A DNA stretch of 64,000 bases from Massospora cicadina. Lineage: Eukaryota; Entomophthoromycota; Entomophthoromycetes; Entomophthorales; Entomophthoraceae. Location of the stretch: contig JAKSZP010000174.1 in NCBI GenBank assembly GCA_022478985.1, positions 94,664-158,663 of the forward strand, in the 5' to 3' direction. Below the pieces are notes generated by a model. It was not told the origin of the DNA. It did not search any database and saw only the letters and a program-made list of their open reading frames with translations. The translations under genes and the position numbers were made by a program. Below, piece after piece: positions 33,620 through 46,215 of the stretch (position 1 is the stretch's first letter; each line of letters starts with the position of its first letter).

Positions 33620-35454
33620 GCTACTAAATGTCTGAAAAACTTCTCAAAATTACAAATAAAATTGATCTTATAAGGATTTTTATCTAAAACTAAAGAGCAA
33701 AAAGGGGGAAAATGGAGTGACAATGAAACCTGTTGGTGTCCACTTCCTTATTAAGTCACTGTTATAGCTCCGACATAATTGAGGGCACTAATTGCAATAA
33801 TAAAGCTGGTCATCAGGAGATCAAAAAGGTCTAATTTCAAGGCCTTACTGACCTCAAACATACCCTGGATCAACGCTGGGTGCAGGAGAGATATGCCCAG
33901 GTTGATCCAGGGGATGTGTGTGATTCTCGCCCCTGCGTTACAGCAAGGGCATTAAACTGCATCAGCTATATCACCAGTAAATGATGGTTCAGTTCATTTG
34001 CTTGGCAAACGGAAATTAAAACCCGTTCAAAATTCAAAATTGCAAAAATTTGGTCAGCTTTTTATGCAATCCATAACTTGAGTTTGTTTGATCTCAAGCT
34101 ACAGTACCCTGGCCAATGGTAGGGTGCGCCTATTGGGTCGCTTAGGCTTAGAACCATTTCCCCAATCAACAAACACCCCCTTAGTTTAAGTATGTTTCTA
34201 TGAGACCAGCTTTCCTTGTTGGTCAACTTCCTCAATAAAATTTACCCATTATTTTACATTTAAATATGGTTTCTTGAGCAAACCTGTGCGCGGACCTTCT
34301 AGGGAGGTCTCTAACAACGTTGGACATTTTATTTTCACAAAATTATCTACTGGATCTGGTGTACCGCTGGGCTCCTCTGGTCCCCTCCAGACTGAGGCAC
34401 CCAAGCACTCCAGCACAGATCTCCTCTTGGGTTTGGACTACCCTTTGGGGTCCACCCAAGCGTTGTTTTTTATTTTTTGTTACCAACAACTATACAATGC
34501 GTTGTACACCCTTGCCCTGGGGTTTTTGGCTCTGGCACCCTATGAGGTGCCCTGTTTACCATAAACCTAACGACTAGTTCCCTGGCGTTGTGGCTGTGCA
34601 TCTCACACCATCCTTCTGGGAAAGATAGAGTTATAGACACTCTCCTTACATTAATCAACCAACCACCTTTTTTTATATGCACTAGAATTATCCATGTGGG
34701 ACTTTTGAAAAGTGTGAATTAAGTGCACCAGCTGTTGCTCACGGCCATGGTGGGGCTCACCACCATTTTCTAATTTTGCTGATGGTTTGTGCATCTCAGC
34801 TTTATTCTTGCCACCTCTAACTGGGAAGTACTTATCCTTATTGCTTGTCTAGGTGGATTTTAACATTTGGGATATAAGTATTGTAATTCCCCAACTTTCC
34901 CCCAGATTAGCAAAAACAATATTATTAGGGTGATTTTTTCTTGGCACCGCGTTCAGATGGTGAAGGTGGGATTATTGACAAAGGGCCTGGTAGTGATGGC
35001 CTTTTATAAAAATGCACAACCCACCTCCAAATTGGGTATGGGTCGTTCATATCCCAAAACGCGTTTTATAATTCTAATTCATTATACAAAAACGAGCCAA
35101 ATATCATCTCTTGTGTCTCTAATTTGGAACCCATTTCAGTAACAAGATCACCCCAGAGAACCCCCGCTTGACCCCTACCATGATCTTCAGAACACAGGTG
35201 GTGGAAAAGGAGTTACTTCTTCAATATAAAAACGTTTATGCAATTGCTGAAGATATGGTGGGATATGTGGCCTCAGTTTTAAGAGTGGTCAACTATCCCT
35301 CTCCATTCTATGATTTGCAAACATACCCTTGAGGTATGCTTATTCCTGACGAAGAGTTTTCTGGGGAGGTGTTGGCATTTTCTGCTTAAAATAAAGATCA
35401 TATATAATATTTTTTCTATTAACTGATAACCTTTCATTCCTTTTAGATAAAATT

Positions 35455-36760
35455 AGCACTACTATCTTGGTGGATACTGGAGCCTCTGAGAATTTATTGA
35501 CCAAGACCTAGCTGACTACCTTGAGCTTAGTTACTTGTCAGGTTGTATAGTTAGGGGGCTTCCCAGGGTATTATCACGCTGAATATTCTGGGGTTAGTGG
35601 ATTATTAAGTTGGCAAATATCATTTGGCTGACCATTTCCAAGCTATCAAAAACCTCTTGTACCCCATTATTTGCTTGTAAAGTGGAGGAGAAAGTTTGAC
35701 ATCAGATTAACTTGAAAGACAATATCTTGTCCTTAACTTTAATGAATGATCATAATTTGTTGTCCCTTTGTCTGAAGCAAACTCTCATGGCGATCTGCCC
35801 CACTATCCCAATATCCACACTCTCAGTCTTGCTCTATTGCTGAAGCCCTCTCTGGAGGTACTTACTTTCTTGTTTGGAGGGGCTGGAATCTTTATTTGAT
35901 GCAGCCTCAGACAATGTACTACAATCTCATTCAGATTTCAAATGCAAGTTTAAGCTCACTGTATATCTGGTGCGTATATCATCTCCCATTTACTCTTTAA
36001 CTGTATGGGAGAGCGCGGCCTTGATTTTGTAGGTTACAGAGCAGTTAGCTAAAGGCGCAATAATTCAGCATACCTCCCTGGTATGTTCTCCACTTCTCTT
36101 TGTGAAAAAGTCAGATGGTACCTTACGTCCATGTGTAGACTATGGGAACTCAACAACATCACAGTACCATACTTGCATCCCATCCCGTTGGATTCTCAGA
36201 TTGCTCACTATGTGGAGAAGGTGAATGTTTTCTAAAGTGGACTGCTTAAATGTGTTCAATCAGATTCAGACTAAGAAGGGCCAGGATGGCTAACCGCGTT
36301 CCACACCCAAAAAGGAATTTTCCAGTTTTGAATCTTAACCTTTGGGATGAAAAACGCCCCAGCTATCTTTCAACGCCATATAGATGTAGCTTTGAGGGAC
36401 CTTCTGGGAGTGTGAGCGGTGGCTTACATGGATGATATCTTGGAGTTTTCCCTCGATCAAGAGTCTCATGCTATACACTTGTGGCAAGCGGTGGAGTATT
36501 AGAGAGCACCCAGCCTAACGCTAAAAATCAGTAAGTGTGAATTCTTTAAGTCCCAGGTCACCATCCTGGGCAACGTCATGTTTAACCAAGGTCACATGTT
36601 GACTCCAGATAAGGAAAAGCAATTTGTGAATGGCCCACCCCAACTTCAGTTAAGGAAATGAGGAGTTTTTTGAGAAAATGTACGTTCCTTAAGAAATTCA
36701 CACTGAATCTTTCTGAAGTGGTGGAGCCCTTGTATAAGGCGAGTGGGGCAAAAGTACTCC
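35455..36760 (+). pseudogene. E4 protease and reverse transcriptase
   Basis: Aspartic protease motif TILVDTGASENLLT at about 35461-35502 with its DTGA triad intact. Reverse transcriptase pieces follow in several frames: SPLLFVKKSDGTLRPCVDY at about 36090-36140, GMKNAPAIFQRHID at about 36345-36385, AYMDDILEFS at about 36422-36451 with both catalytic Asp residues kept, and SKCEFFKSQVTILGNVM near 36530-36580. Stops and frameshifts separate them. These enzymes would mature the particle and copy its RNA. Confidence 0.7.
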
Positions 36761-36779
36761 AGTGGTCCTAAACTTTTCA

Positions 36780-37230
36780 GGATGCTTTCCAAGTGGTAAA
36801 GTGCACCCCGTTGTCCACGTCCATCCTTTGCCATGTTGACCCCAAAAAGGAGTTTATTGTGGCTTTTGATGCCACCAACTTTGCCATAGCTGAGGCCCTA
36901 TTACAAGTAGGTGAATATTGAATAGAGCATCTGGTGGGATATTTCTTGGAAGATGTTTCTGCCTGATTTAAACTACACCTTTTATGAAAAAGAGTTATTG
37001 GCAATAAATGAGGTGCTTATCTATTGGCGTCATCACTTGCATGGCTTGTCCCAACCATTCCGCGTTTGTACAGATCACCGTGCCTTGTTGTACTACCGCG
37101 CACCTCATGTCTTGACCCCACGTCAAACCCTCTGACATGAGACCCTAGCTTAATTTGTGTTTTCTTATGAGTTTACAAAGGGCAAGATGAATGGTTTAGC
37201 GGATGCATTGAGTTAAAACCCTGCACTATC
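36780..37230 (+). pseudogene. E4 RNase H
   Basis: RNase H domain that would degrade the RNA strand. AFDATNFAIAEALLQ at about 36865-36910 carries the first Asp; the frame 36953-37135 has FYEKELLAINEVLIYWRHHL with the family Glu and VCTDHRALLYY with an Asp. A stop separates the halves. Confidence 0.7.
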
Positions 37231-37399
37231 TCCCAATCCTAAGAGAAATAGAGTAACACAACGTCCACTTGTAATTCTGCCAGGAAAATTGTGTCTTAAC
37301 TTCCCTCTACCTTAGCCTATGGGCCATCACTTGCACCTCTGGAAAATGTAGAGGAATATGGTATGTTCAAAAAGTTAATCCTTTCACAGCTGTTGTCAG

Positions 37400-38790
37400 A
37401 TGAATATACTATGTTCCTCACCAAGAGTGAGTTGAATCAAGAATAAATTACCAGGGGGCACCACGTTAAGGATGAGATGGTGTGGTTTCAGGGACGCCTC
37501 TGGGTTCCTGCAGGACCCCTTCTCCTGGAAATCATCCAGAATCATCATGAAGGGAAAACTTTGGCAACCTTGGAAAAGCAAAGACTCTTAAGACTAGATG
37601 CCGCACTTACAATTGGAATGGATTAGCCGCACATATTGCCAGATATTGTAAAGAGTTCCTAGTCTGCAACCAAATGAAGCCAAATTACCAGCCCCTCGCA
37701 GGGTTGTTGGTGCCAGTTTAAAAGGCTGAAGGGCCTTGGACTTCCTTATAGGTGAAATTTATTGTGGAGTTGCCTGCTTCTGAAGGCTATGACGCCATCA
37801 TGGTAGTGGTGGATCGTTTTACAAATTTCGCCCACTTTATCCTTTGTAGAATCACAATAACCACGGCAGAGATGGCTAGGCTCTTCATGTCACATGAGTT
37901 TGCTTTTCATAGGGTCCCCCAAGAGATAATTAGTGATTGGGGACCCAGTTTACCTCTGTCTTTTTGAAAAAGTTGTGTAAGACTCTGAAAGCCGTCCTTG
38001 TTGTTTAACTGCCTATCACCCCCAATCAGATGGGCAGACAGAATGAATGAACCAGTGCCCCAAAAAGTTCTTGTGGTGTCACACTGCTGCAGATCACTCA
38101 GATTGGGTTTCCCATCTCCCCATGACCCAATTCAGTTATAAAAACGCACAACATGCATCAATCGGTTGTTCCCCCTTCTTCACCAACTATGACTTCAATC
38201 CCGCCTTCAACATGGAGCCCAGTTGTGGATCCAAGGTGGAAGCAGTAGTGTACTTTACAAAAATAAGCAAGAAAGTGCACCAAGGGGTGAGCATTACTTT
38301 AGATGCGGCCATGCAGGCTTACAAGGAGCATGCTGATGGTAAGAGACGGATTAACCTGTGTACAAGGAAGGAGACCTCATGATGATGGATGCTAAAAACA
38401 TCCCCAATCAATCAACCATGCAAAAAACTGGGACCAAAGAGGATTGTGCCTTACCGCTTTGTCAAAAAGGTGGTCTACGCCTCATTCCAGCTGGATCTTC
38501 CTCCCTTGTTTTAAATCTTTTCAGTATTTCATGAAAGCAAGATAACGTTGTTTGAGGGCCCCCTCCAGAGACTCCCAAAGCTTATCTCATGGATGGGGCG
38601 CCATAATGGGAAGTTGAGGACTTTGTAGCCTCTCATCAGGTAAGAAGAAGCTAAAAGTATTTTATATCCTGGAAAGGATTTGACACAGTGGAGAACAGTA
38701 GGGTCCCAGTGCACGATGCACACATGCCCAAGATCTAATTGTAGCATTCCACGAGCGTTTCACTAAGGCTACATGATCAAAGTTTAACCA
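37400..38790 (+). pseudogene. E4 integrase with chromodomain
   Basis: Integrase core in 37752-37967: VVVDRFTNFAHF with the first Asp, and EIISDWGPS around the second. The region AYHPQSDGQ near 38010 leads to the third acidic site. 38047-38382 is the C-terminal domain with YKNAQHASIGCSPFF. A chromodomain lies at about 38590-38780 (WEVEDFVASHQVRRS, KYFISWKGF), interrupted by stops. Chromodomains steer such elements toward heterochromatin marks, a known property of chromoviruses. Confidence 0.7.
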
Positions 38791-39918
38791 GCCGTTGCTG
38801 CTATGAAGATGACCTCAGCCCACAAAACTTTTCCTTGGCGAATGCCCCTGGAGGGAGGGTGGAGCCAAAAAAAACAGGAGAGGGTAATGTCATGTTTACA
38901 TGACCTTATAGAGGGTACCAACAGCAGGGACAAGGCTGGGCAGCAGGAGGTCCAGAAGGTGAAACTTCAGGCCCTTCCTGATCTCAAGCACACATTGGAT
39001 CAACTCTGGGTGCAGGCTAGGTACGCCAAGGCTGATACAAGTGATGTGCCTAAAGCCCAGCCCCATGTTTGGGCTCTAGGGTTAAAATGAACAAGTTTTA
39101 CATTAAACAATAACAGGAAAACTGATTAATCAAGGAATGGGGTTCATAACCCGTTCCATTTATGAAATTGCAAGCTTGGGTCGAGTTCAATTCCAGCTGA
39201 TTACTCAAGTAAAGTTGATTTTGAGGTATGTGACCTTTTGGATAGAAGCGAGCGCCTATTGATGCACCAAGGCTTGGTACCACTTCTACCAATCCAAAAT
39301 ACCTTGAGTTGGCTTAATTATCTTTGTTTGAGACCAATGTTTTTTGTTGATAGTCTTCCCAAATAAACCCCATAGTCGTTCTAAGTTTTTTCTATATGTT
39401 GACTTGGGCGCACCTGTGCACAGACCTCTTTGAGGAGGTCTTGCAACATGTTAGCCAATTTATTTTATTTAAAATTATTAAAGCTTCAGGTACACCGCTG
39501 GTTCTATCAGGTTCCCTCCAAACCTGGTCACCAATGCACTCCCACAATGTACTAAACTTGGTTATGAGCTGCCCTTTGGGGAACGGCCAAGTTTTGCAAA
39601 ATACTCAACTTTATTACCACTTTCACTATGCTCAACACCCTAGCCCTAAATCTCTTTAGCTCAAGCACCCTCTACTGGGCTATTTTTATCAAGATGACTA
39701 CTAGTTCCCTTGCATTGGTCCTGTGCACCGAGCATCACCACGCTGGGATTTTAAGAGTTATAGGCACTCTCTTGACAGTCATTCTCCAGTTGCCTCCCTC
39801 TTTCCTTATTACCAAGTTGCTCGGATGACAATGCCCATGGTATTCTGGTTTGTCTTATGGGTGCTAATGGACCCTGACTGGAAGGCCAGTCTCAATTTTA
39901 TCTTCTGGATATGTACCA

Positions 39919-42900
39919 CCTAATATCTTTGCATTCCACAATACAAATACCTGTACCAGAGGTGACCTATCTGGTGCTTTGGGTGGTAAATCATACTGAG
40001 TGTTAGCACAGTTTTATTATTATCAGCAAGTCCATGATGAAGGAGTGTGCATAGAGGTGATCTAGACTAGTGGCCTCCAGCAGGACTTATAGCTCATACC
40101 AACCATGGCCTGGTCACACCCAATAATCAAGAAATTGCACAACTCCTCCCAAAACTCCATATAACCTCCAACAAGCCTGATAAGTTGGATTGGGTTGTTG
40201 TTAAGAGTATATACCATGAAACAAACCAAAGAACACCCAATCTATCCTAATGTTTAATCAATTAATCTAATTATTATAATGAGTTCTTGCAAAATGGTGG
40301 CATCAGATTACCAGTATGGTTGAATCCATCCGAGATCAATAGCACAATTTAGATTACTCCTTGACCCAAAACATGCATCAAAATATGATTTAATCCAATC
40401 CTCCAGAAGCTTTCCACTAAATGACTGCACTATCCCCAAATTACTCAATTAGGATTTCCTGCAGAGGCCTAGGTGCAAGCCAGTTCCTAAGCTCACCTCC
40501 AATTATCACCCACCCCTACTATAAAGGCAACAGCCCTCCTTAAGGTATGTTGCCAGTTTATTTCTGTATTTGATTCCTCTTTAAGTAGGTCAATATTTCC
40601 CATGTTGATTTACTATGGATTACGCCCTCCACATCTTATCCTTGCGTTTACCAACACCATCTGGAAATGCATGCCGCCATCACAGAAATAACACTAATTT
40701 CTATGAAGTGGGTGTTACAATCAAACAATGTTTTGCAATATAAACAAGTTATTACAAATTTGTTTTTCTGATCTTGTTTGCAAATCCATCACACACACCA
40801 TAAACCAGAAACGTCACCATAATCTTCTGATTTACCATCACAGCGCATTTAACCAACCTATATTTTCATATGTTTTTGATACATTCTTGTATAGCACTTA
40901 ACAGCCGCGAAACTTAAAGTGGTTGTCAACTTCCTGTCTCTACAGCCTATGGGGATTGCCCCAGTAAACCTTCGGTTTCCTTATTGCAGAGCTTTGGCTT
41001 GTTATGGGGGCTTTTAAATTTGTTAAAAGACAAATTTATTCCTCTCTTATATCTTATCACATTTCAATACTAAGTCATAAGTTCAGCTACGCTTTTGGCA
41101 TTCTAGCCATCTACTGTGTGCAAACGCACCCTGTTTGTATGACCGGGCTTCTTCCAGTTACTTGCAACCATGACATAAAAACCAGCCATCAAAATTTATT
41201 CTCTCTGACCTTCTCTCTGATATGGGCCTGATTTTAATTCCTTAGGTACTATGGATCCAAGTTATTTTTTGAATCCTGGTTCCCACCTCCCTGATAATTG
41301 GGATTTATCTTATTGCAGAACCATGCTTTGATGGTTAACCAGGTGGAATTATCAGAAGTCCAACGAAAAGATAAGCTGCATAATCAACTTTCTACCAGAA
41401 GTCCAGTCCTTATTCTGAATAATCCTTCCCCTCCCCGCGCTCTCTCATTATCAGCTCCCACTTCTGAAAATCAGGCGTATTTTGTGTTTCCCATCACATT
41501 CTTCAATGAGTCTCATGAGGTTACCCTACAGTCCCTCCTTGACACAAGAGCTGCTGGAAACTTCATAGACCTTAAACTTGTACAAACCTTAGTCTAAATC
41601 CAAACGCGGCACCTCCAACATTGGGCTCATTCTCAAAGCCCATGAAATGTCACACTGTCCAGCGCCCAGCAAAGTTCTCTATCCATGACTTCTACTTTAG
41701 TGACCACTTCTTGGTAGGGCAGGATTTATTGTAACCCATTTTTATTGTGTGGGTTGATGGTGGCATCAGCGTGTAAACACTAATTTATATCATAACTAAA
41801 TACTCTTTGATAATGGTGGGCGCAGTGGATTAATTCCTTTGGTAGACAATCTCCCTCCTGAGGATTTATAAGCTTCACTCGCCTTTGACACCTTCCACAT
41901 GGCACCGCCACATGACTTCATACCTTCTTCACTCCCTTTAATTATGTCTTTGGCCTGAGACTGGCTACCAGACTCCCATCACACTTGAAATATGATCTAT
42001 TATTACAGTAATGGTGGATCTAGTCAAAATCAATTCTACCCTGTATCCCTACACTGGAGAAGAGTAAGGCTTTTGAGGATATGGTTAGATGATATGTTAG
42101 GAAAAGGGATGTATTATCAAAAGTTCTCTCCCATCGGCTCCCCAGTCATTTTTGCCTAGAGAGCAGATGGATCTCTGTGCCTCTGAGTGGATCTTGGGCT
42201 TCTGAACAAAATAATGGTCCCAGATTTTATGAGGCGCCGAGGATCCCAAGTTCACATTGGTATTCACTGCACAGTACCCATGGAACCACCTGAAGCACCA
42301 AGCAACAAGAAGTAAGACGATCCCAAAGCCTAATATATGATAAAAACCCCATATCTTAGCAAGCCCATGTTGGATGCAATGCGAGCCATGATGGCTGTTG
42401 CAGATGAGCTCTAAGTGGTGCTCCTAGTCAGTCCTTGACCATTGGAATTACTATAAACAATAACCCTAACCAAACAAGTGACAGTATTGGTAATCAGGCC
42501 ATTACAGATGGGGATGAAAGAGGCTCTTTTATAGGCACTGTCTGGCTAAGTAATTTTTCTCCCAGCAGTGAAATCATGCAAAATATTTTTCATCCCGCCA
42601 ATTTGGAAAAATTACTGAGTGATGATGAAAATGCCACCAAAAACCATATGAAACTCGGCCCCCTCTTATACCTTTGGGGGGCCAAAATAATTTGAATTTA
42701 GCTGATGACGCCCTGATGAGCAAACCAAATTATGCCGGTGACAATATCAGATAGTTAAATGAGCATATTACCAAATTGGGTAGTTATCCAATTCCACTAG
42801 TGACTAAAAGCCATGATGCAAGGCGTTTTTAAGAGCGCCACTGCTCAAACCTGATGTTAAAATGAATATTACTGGATTTGGCAATCAATTAATATCAAAA

Positions 42901-43740
42901 ACAACTATAATGAGCCAAATCCCAGAGGTGGGACCAAGCACAAAGGCCCCTGAACATCCAGATTCTGGGTAACCACTGCAAGAAGAAGCTTGTGCATACA
43001 AGAATTAGAACAGATTAGTGAACAAGCTAAAGCAGCAGTCAGACGCCATCTGACTAGAGGATCTTGAAAAACCTCTATCAAAACCCCTAAATTTCCCATA
43101 TTTTTTACAATATCGCATTCATTTACAATTCTTGTTCCCCCCTGAAGTATATAAGACTTCACTTTATATTCTAAAAACCCTTCTAAAGAAAAACCAGTTT
43201 ATCCTTTTTTGCTTTAGCTTTTCTTGTATCAAGTTAGTAATTGCCATTATTCAGTTTGGTATTGACCAATCTGAAGTAATCGCCAGTAGCCAGTCTGGGA
43301 TTCATCTGTTTTGAAGAAGACATTTTTGTCAAGGATACTTGGGTGTTGATAACGCCAAGGAAGATGTTGGAAAGGTTTCCACTGAGTCCAAAGGCCAATG
43401 TATGTCAACAATTTCAAAGAATGTTGTAGGAATCCAGCTGATTTCTGCTTGCTGGTACTTCACTCTTCTGGATTCAACAACAACTTATTTAAATTAAAAA
43501 TAAAACACTAATAAAAATGGGTTTCTATGATTTTTATTAAACAGAATGGGAAAAGAAAGATAAGAAAAACTCAATATTGGACCATTCAACATTCAAACTG
43601 TATCAAGGGTCAATGGAAATTCAATGATAAATTTGGAATAGCTTAGATTGGTCCAAATTAGGAAATATGTAAATTTACCCTATCAAAGCTCAGAAAACTC
43701 ACTTTACTTTGGATGAACAATGGATGACAAATTATTCTTG
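39919..43740 (+). pseudogene. E5: Ty3 relic (protease and RT pieces)
   Basis: Mostly unrecognisable AT-rich DNA. 41298-41597 is an open frame ending in a protease-like motif SLLDTRAAGNFIDLKL, with DTRA in place of the usual D(S/T)GA. At about 42010-42230 a broken frame reads like the start of an RT (KINSTLYPYTGEE), resembling G2 KINCPLYPHTAEE. Open frames at 41004-41231, 42435-42695 and 43132-43314 have no recognisable motif. Ends not found. Confidence 0.45.
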
Positions 43741-43819
43741 GGCAAGACGTACCCATGGGGCGACAATTGATATTTTTCAGCCAATCCCCATTTGATAAAG
43801 TTCTGCAACTTGGGGACCC

Positions 43820-44928
43820 TGTAAGTCATGGGGAACGTCCCCTAGCTGTTGATCGGGCCATCTTCCCATCCCCAAGTAAAAAGGCACCAAAGAGGATGGT
43901 GATACCCCTCGTTACTCAGGGCAATCTCGCTCACGTAGTAGACAAGCGATGGGTAACAGCTCTTCCACTTTGGATCCTACCTCCAGTACCCACACTTACC
44001 TCAGCAGAACTGTTATGGGGAATTAGCAAAATCTGCGCTGAAATTACCAAATTGAAATTAGCTGAATCTAATTTGAGTGGCAACCTGGCCAATGCCCAAA
44101 ACTCAAATGGTCAAATAGGCATGAAGACTGAGGTATCAGCCAGAACACCTGACAGTTGCAATTTGATCAATAATCCAATAGAGCTAACATCAGGCGCCAT
44201 CAACAAGGGTTCAAAACCCTCTGTTAGAAATTTGGGTGTTGCAGCCAATGTGGTGCCCTTGACCAAATGAACAGTCCAGCGACTGAGTGTGGGCAGGTTG
44301 GGCATCCCAAACCCATTCCAAACCAAATGGTCCCGCCCCTATGTGGGGTGGCCTTGGGGAATTCCCATTGCTTATCAGGCCAAACATCATTGCGCCAACA
44401 ATTGGAAATGTAACCAAGCTCTGATTTAAACATTTGATGTTGAACTGACAGTGAATCAGCCCACCGCCAAATTTTGCAATGTCAGTTCTCAAGTAACAAA
44501 ACCTCCCATTCCCAAACAATTTGCCAGTTAGGTCAAAATTGTGGGTCCTGATCCCGGCTTTGCCACTACCCCAATTGACTACTATTTAATCAGTCACATT
44601 GTACTGAGAAAATTGTTGGTCAATTTTTCTTTCCTAAATTCCTATTAAAAAATCCTTTCCCAAAAAATTAGTTTTTATATGTTAAAAATTAAGCCACCTT
44701 ATCCGCTGACACTCTCATACCCCTCGGTGTTAATGGCCATGTGCATCTGGTACTTTATTTTGTGCCTATATGAAATTCTGGCTCACCGGCAGACATTGGT
44801 GGAAACCCTTTCTGGTTCCATATTTGTCGTTGTTACAGCAGTGCCCCAGGCCTTCTGGTTTGCTGTTCAGATGCTCTGGCATCCAGGCTGGCAGGTCAGT
44901 CTAATCTTTACTTGCTGTTTGCCTGACA
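43820..44928 (+). mobile_element. Solo LTR of the G2 family, target duplication GACCC
   Basis: A 1109-bp TG...CA segment (TGTAAGTCATGGGG...GCCTGACA) flanked by perfect GACCC at 43815-43819 and 44929-44933. It matches the G2 LTRs on the other strand (for example GGGAACGTCCCCT.GCT, GATCGGGCCATCTTCCCAT). It arose by recombination between the two LTRs of an earlier element. It contains the conserved U3 reading frame described under findings. Confidence 0.85.
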
Positions 44929-44933
44929 GACCC

Positions 44934-45079
44934 CACCAAGCCTATAAAAGGGGGTGGTCCCCACGTAGGTGTTTGAATGGACCTGGTCATGGCTGGGGGA
45001 GTACTATCTGATGGATGCCCCAGGGTCTGCCGCGTTGTTGAAGTAATCTGACTGCTTGATCTCATGTTAATTTCCCATG
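44934..45079. other. Short spacer with TATA-like motif
   Basis: 146 bp between the solo LTR and the G1 5' LTR. CTATAAAAGGGGG at about 44942 resembles a TATA box, but nothing transcribed can be assigned. Confidence 0.35.
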
Positions 45080-46215
45080 TGTGACAGTCAAGGCGCTGCC
45101 TGACCAACACATAGCCCTGACCCCCCTAAGGCGGGGATCACAGCTACTAGTAACATAAGTAATATAAATAAAAGCATAGGGCTCAAGGACAATGACCCTC
45201 AAAAATGGCATTCTGTCGAATCAAATGCTGGAAAACTGACAAAACCTCAGAGCAAAGGTGGCAAAGGTCAATGTAAATGGTGACCTGGACAATCAAAGGT
45301 TGCCAACCCGAAGTCCAATGAACTAAATGATGAGAATGGCAATGGCAAAGGGCAGCCCAGAAAATCAGGGGCTGCCAAGCCAAATTATGCCAAAAATGGA
45401 AGCGTCAAGAATCATGACATTGGGCAGCTCAGCAAATCAGGAGCTGCCAAGCTGAATAATACCAAAAGTGGAAGCGTTGAGAATCATGGCATTGGGCAGC
45501 TCAGCAAATCAGGAGCTGCCAAGCTGAATCTGCCACTTGACAAAAATACTGAGAGCCATGGCAAAGGGCATCCCAGCGAATCAGGGGCTGCCAGGATGAA
45601 TTATCCCAAAAATGGAAATTTTTGTAATAAGGTCAACATGAGAATTCTGAGCTCTGATTCATCCCCAACAAACGAAAATATATGCGAAAAAGTTTCCATA
45701 ATGCCACAGGTACCCAATGAATGGTCTAGAATGGGCCTAGATGGGAATATTGAAGGCTGAGATTCTCAAAATAGGCCCACGAATAGCCCATCACCCGCGG
45801 ACTCCACGGGATTCAATTTCCCCATATCCCCATTCTATAATATAAAAACAACCAAGCGAAGGTGTTTAAGACAACTTCATCTTCTAATATATCAAATAAA
45901 AACCTCAAAAATCGAAAATAAAATTTTGAAATTTCAAAATCATTTATTGAGATTTTGAAGGAAAATCAGGGATTTGAGTGAAGAAAATGGACCATTCCTC
46001 GGATTTTGACAAAGCTGTCGCCTCTCTGTATGCTCTCTCTGGGGGACAAACTGTCCTCCTCAGTGTGAGCATCATCATCCTCACCGTGTTCCAGGGATAC
46101 CTCAATTGCTCATCAAGCCAATGAATTAAGGACATAACCACAGCAGCCCTCTCCTGCTTATGGGCCCTCTTGCCCAACTGCTTTGTGGCAATGTGAAAAG
46201 ACCCCGTTCGTCACA
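45080..46215 (+). repeat. G1 5' LTR
   Basis: 1136 bp with TGTGA...TCACA ends. It contains near-repeats of GGCAGCTCAGCAAATCAGGA / GCTGCCAAGCTGAAT. Its last 200 bp (from ATG at 46015) read as the start of gag. Many differences from the 3' LTR are C-to-T or G-to-A, often at CpG. Confidence 0.85.

Larger units (their letters stand above)
33760..39918 (+). mobile_element. E4: degenerate Ty3 chromovirus
   Basis: Plus-strand LTR retrotransposon with a full but broken pol. The left LTR starts about 33760 (TGTTATAG) and the right at 38888 (TGTCATG) after the purine tract AGGAGAGGGTAA. The LTRs share long diverged stretches such as TGGATCAACTCTGGGTGCAG/TGGATCAACGCTGGGTGCAG and GGTGTACCGCTGG/GGTACACCGCTGG. 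Right and left LTR ends (about 39918 and 34700) are approximate and no target duplication was confirmed. Gag between 34.7 and 35.4 kb is too decayed to define. Confidence 0.7.

Noticed and set aside
34274..34577. Overlapping plus frames in the left E4 LTR
   Set aside because: They fall in the LTR and their counterpart in the right LTR is broken; no motif recognised.
36250..36435. 61-codon frame in the E4 RT region
   Set aside because: The true RT reading (FQRHID, YMDD) is in other frames here.
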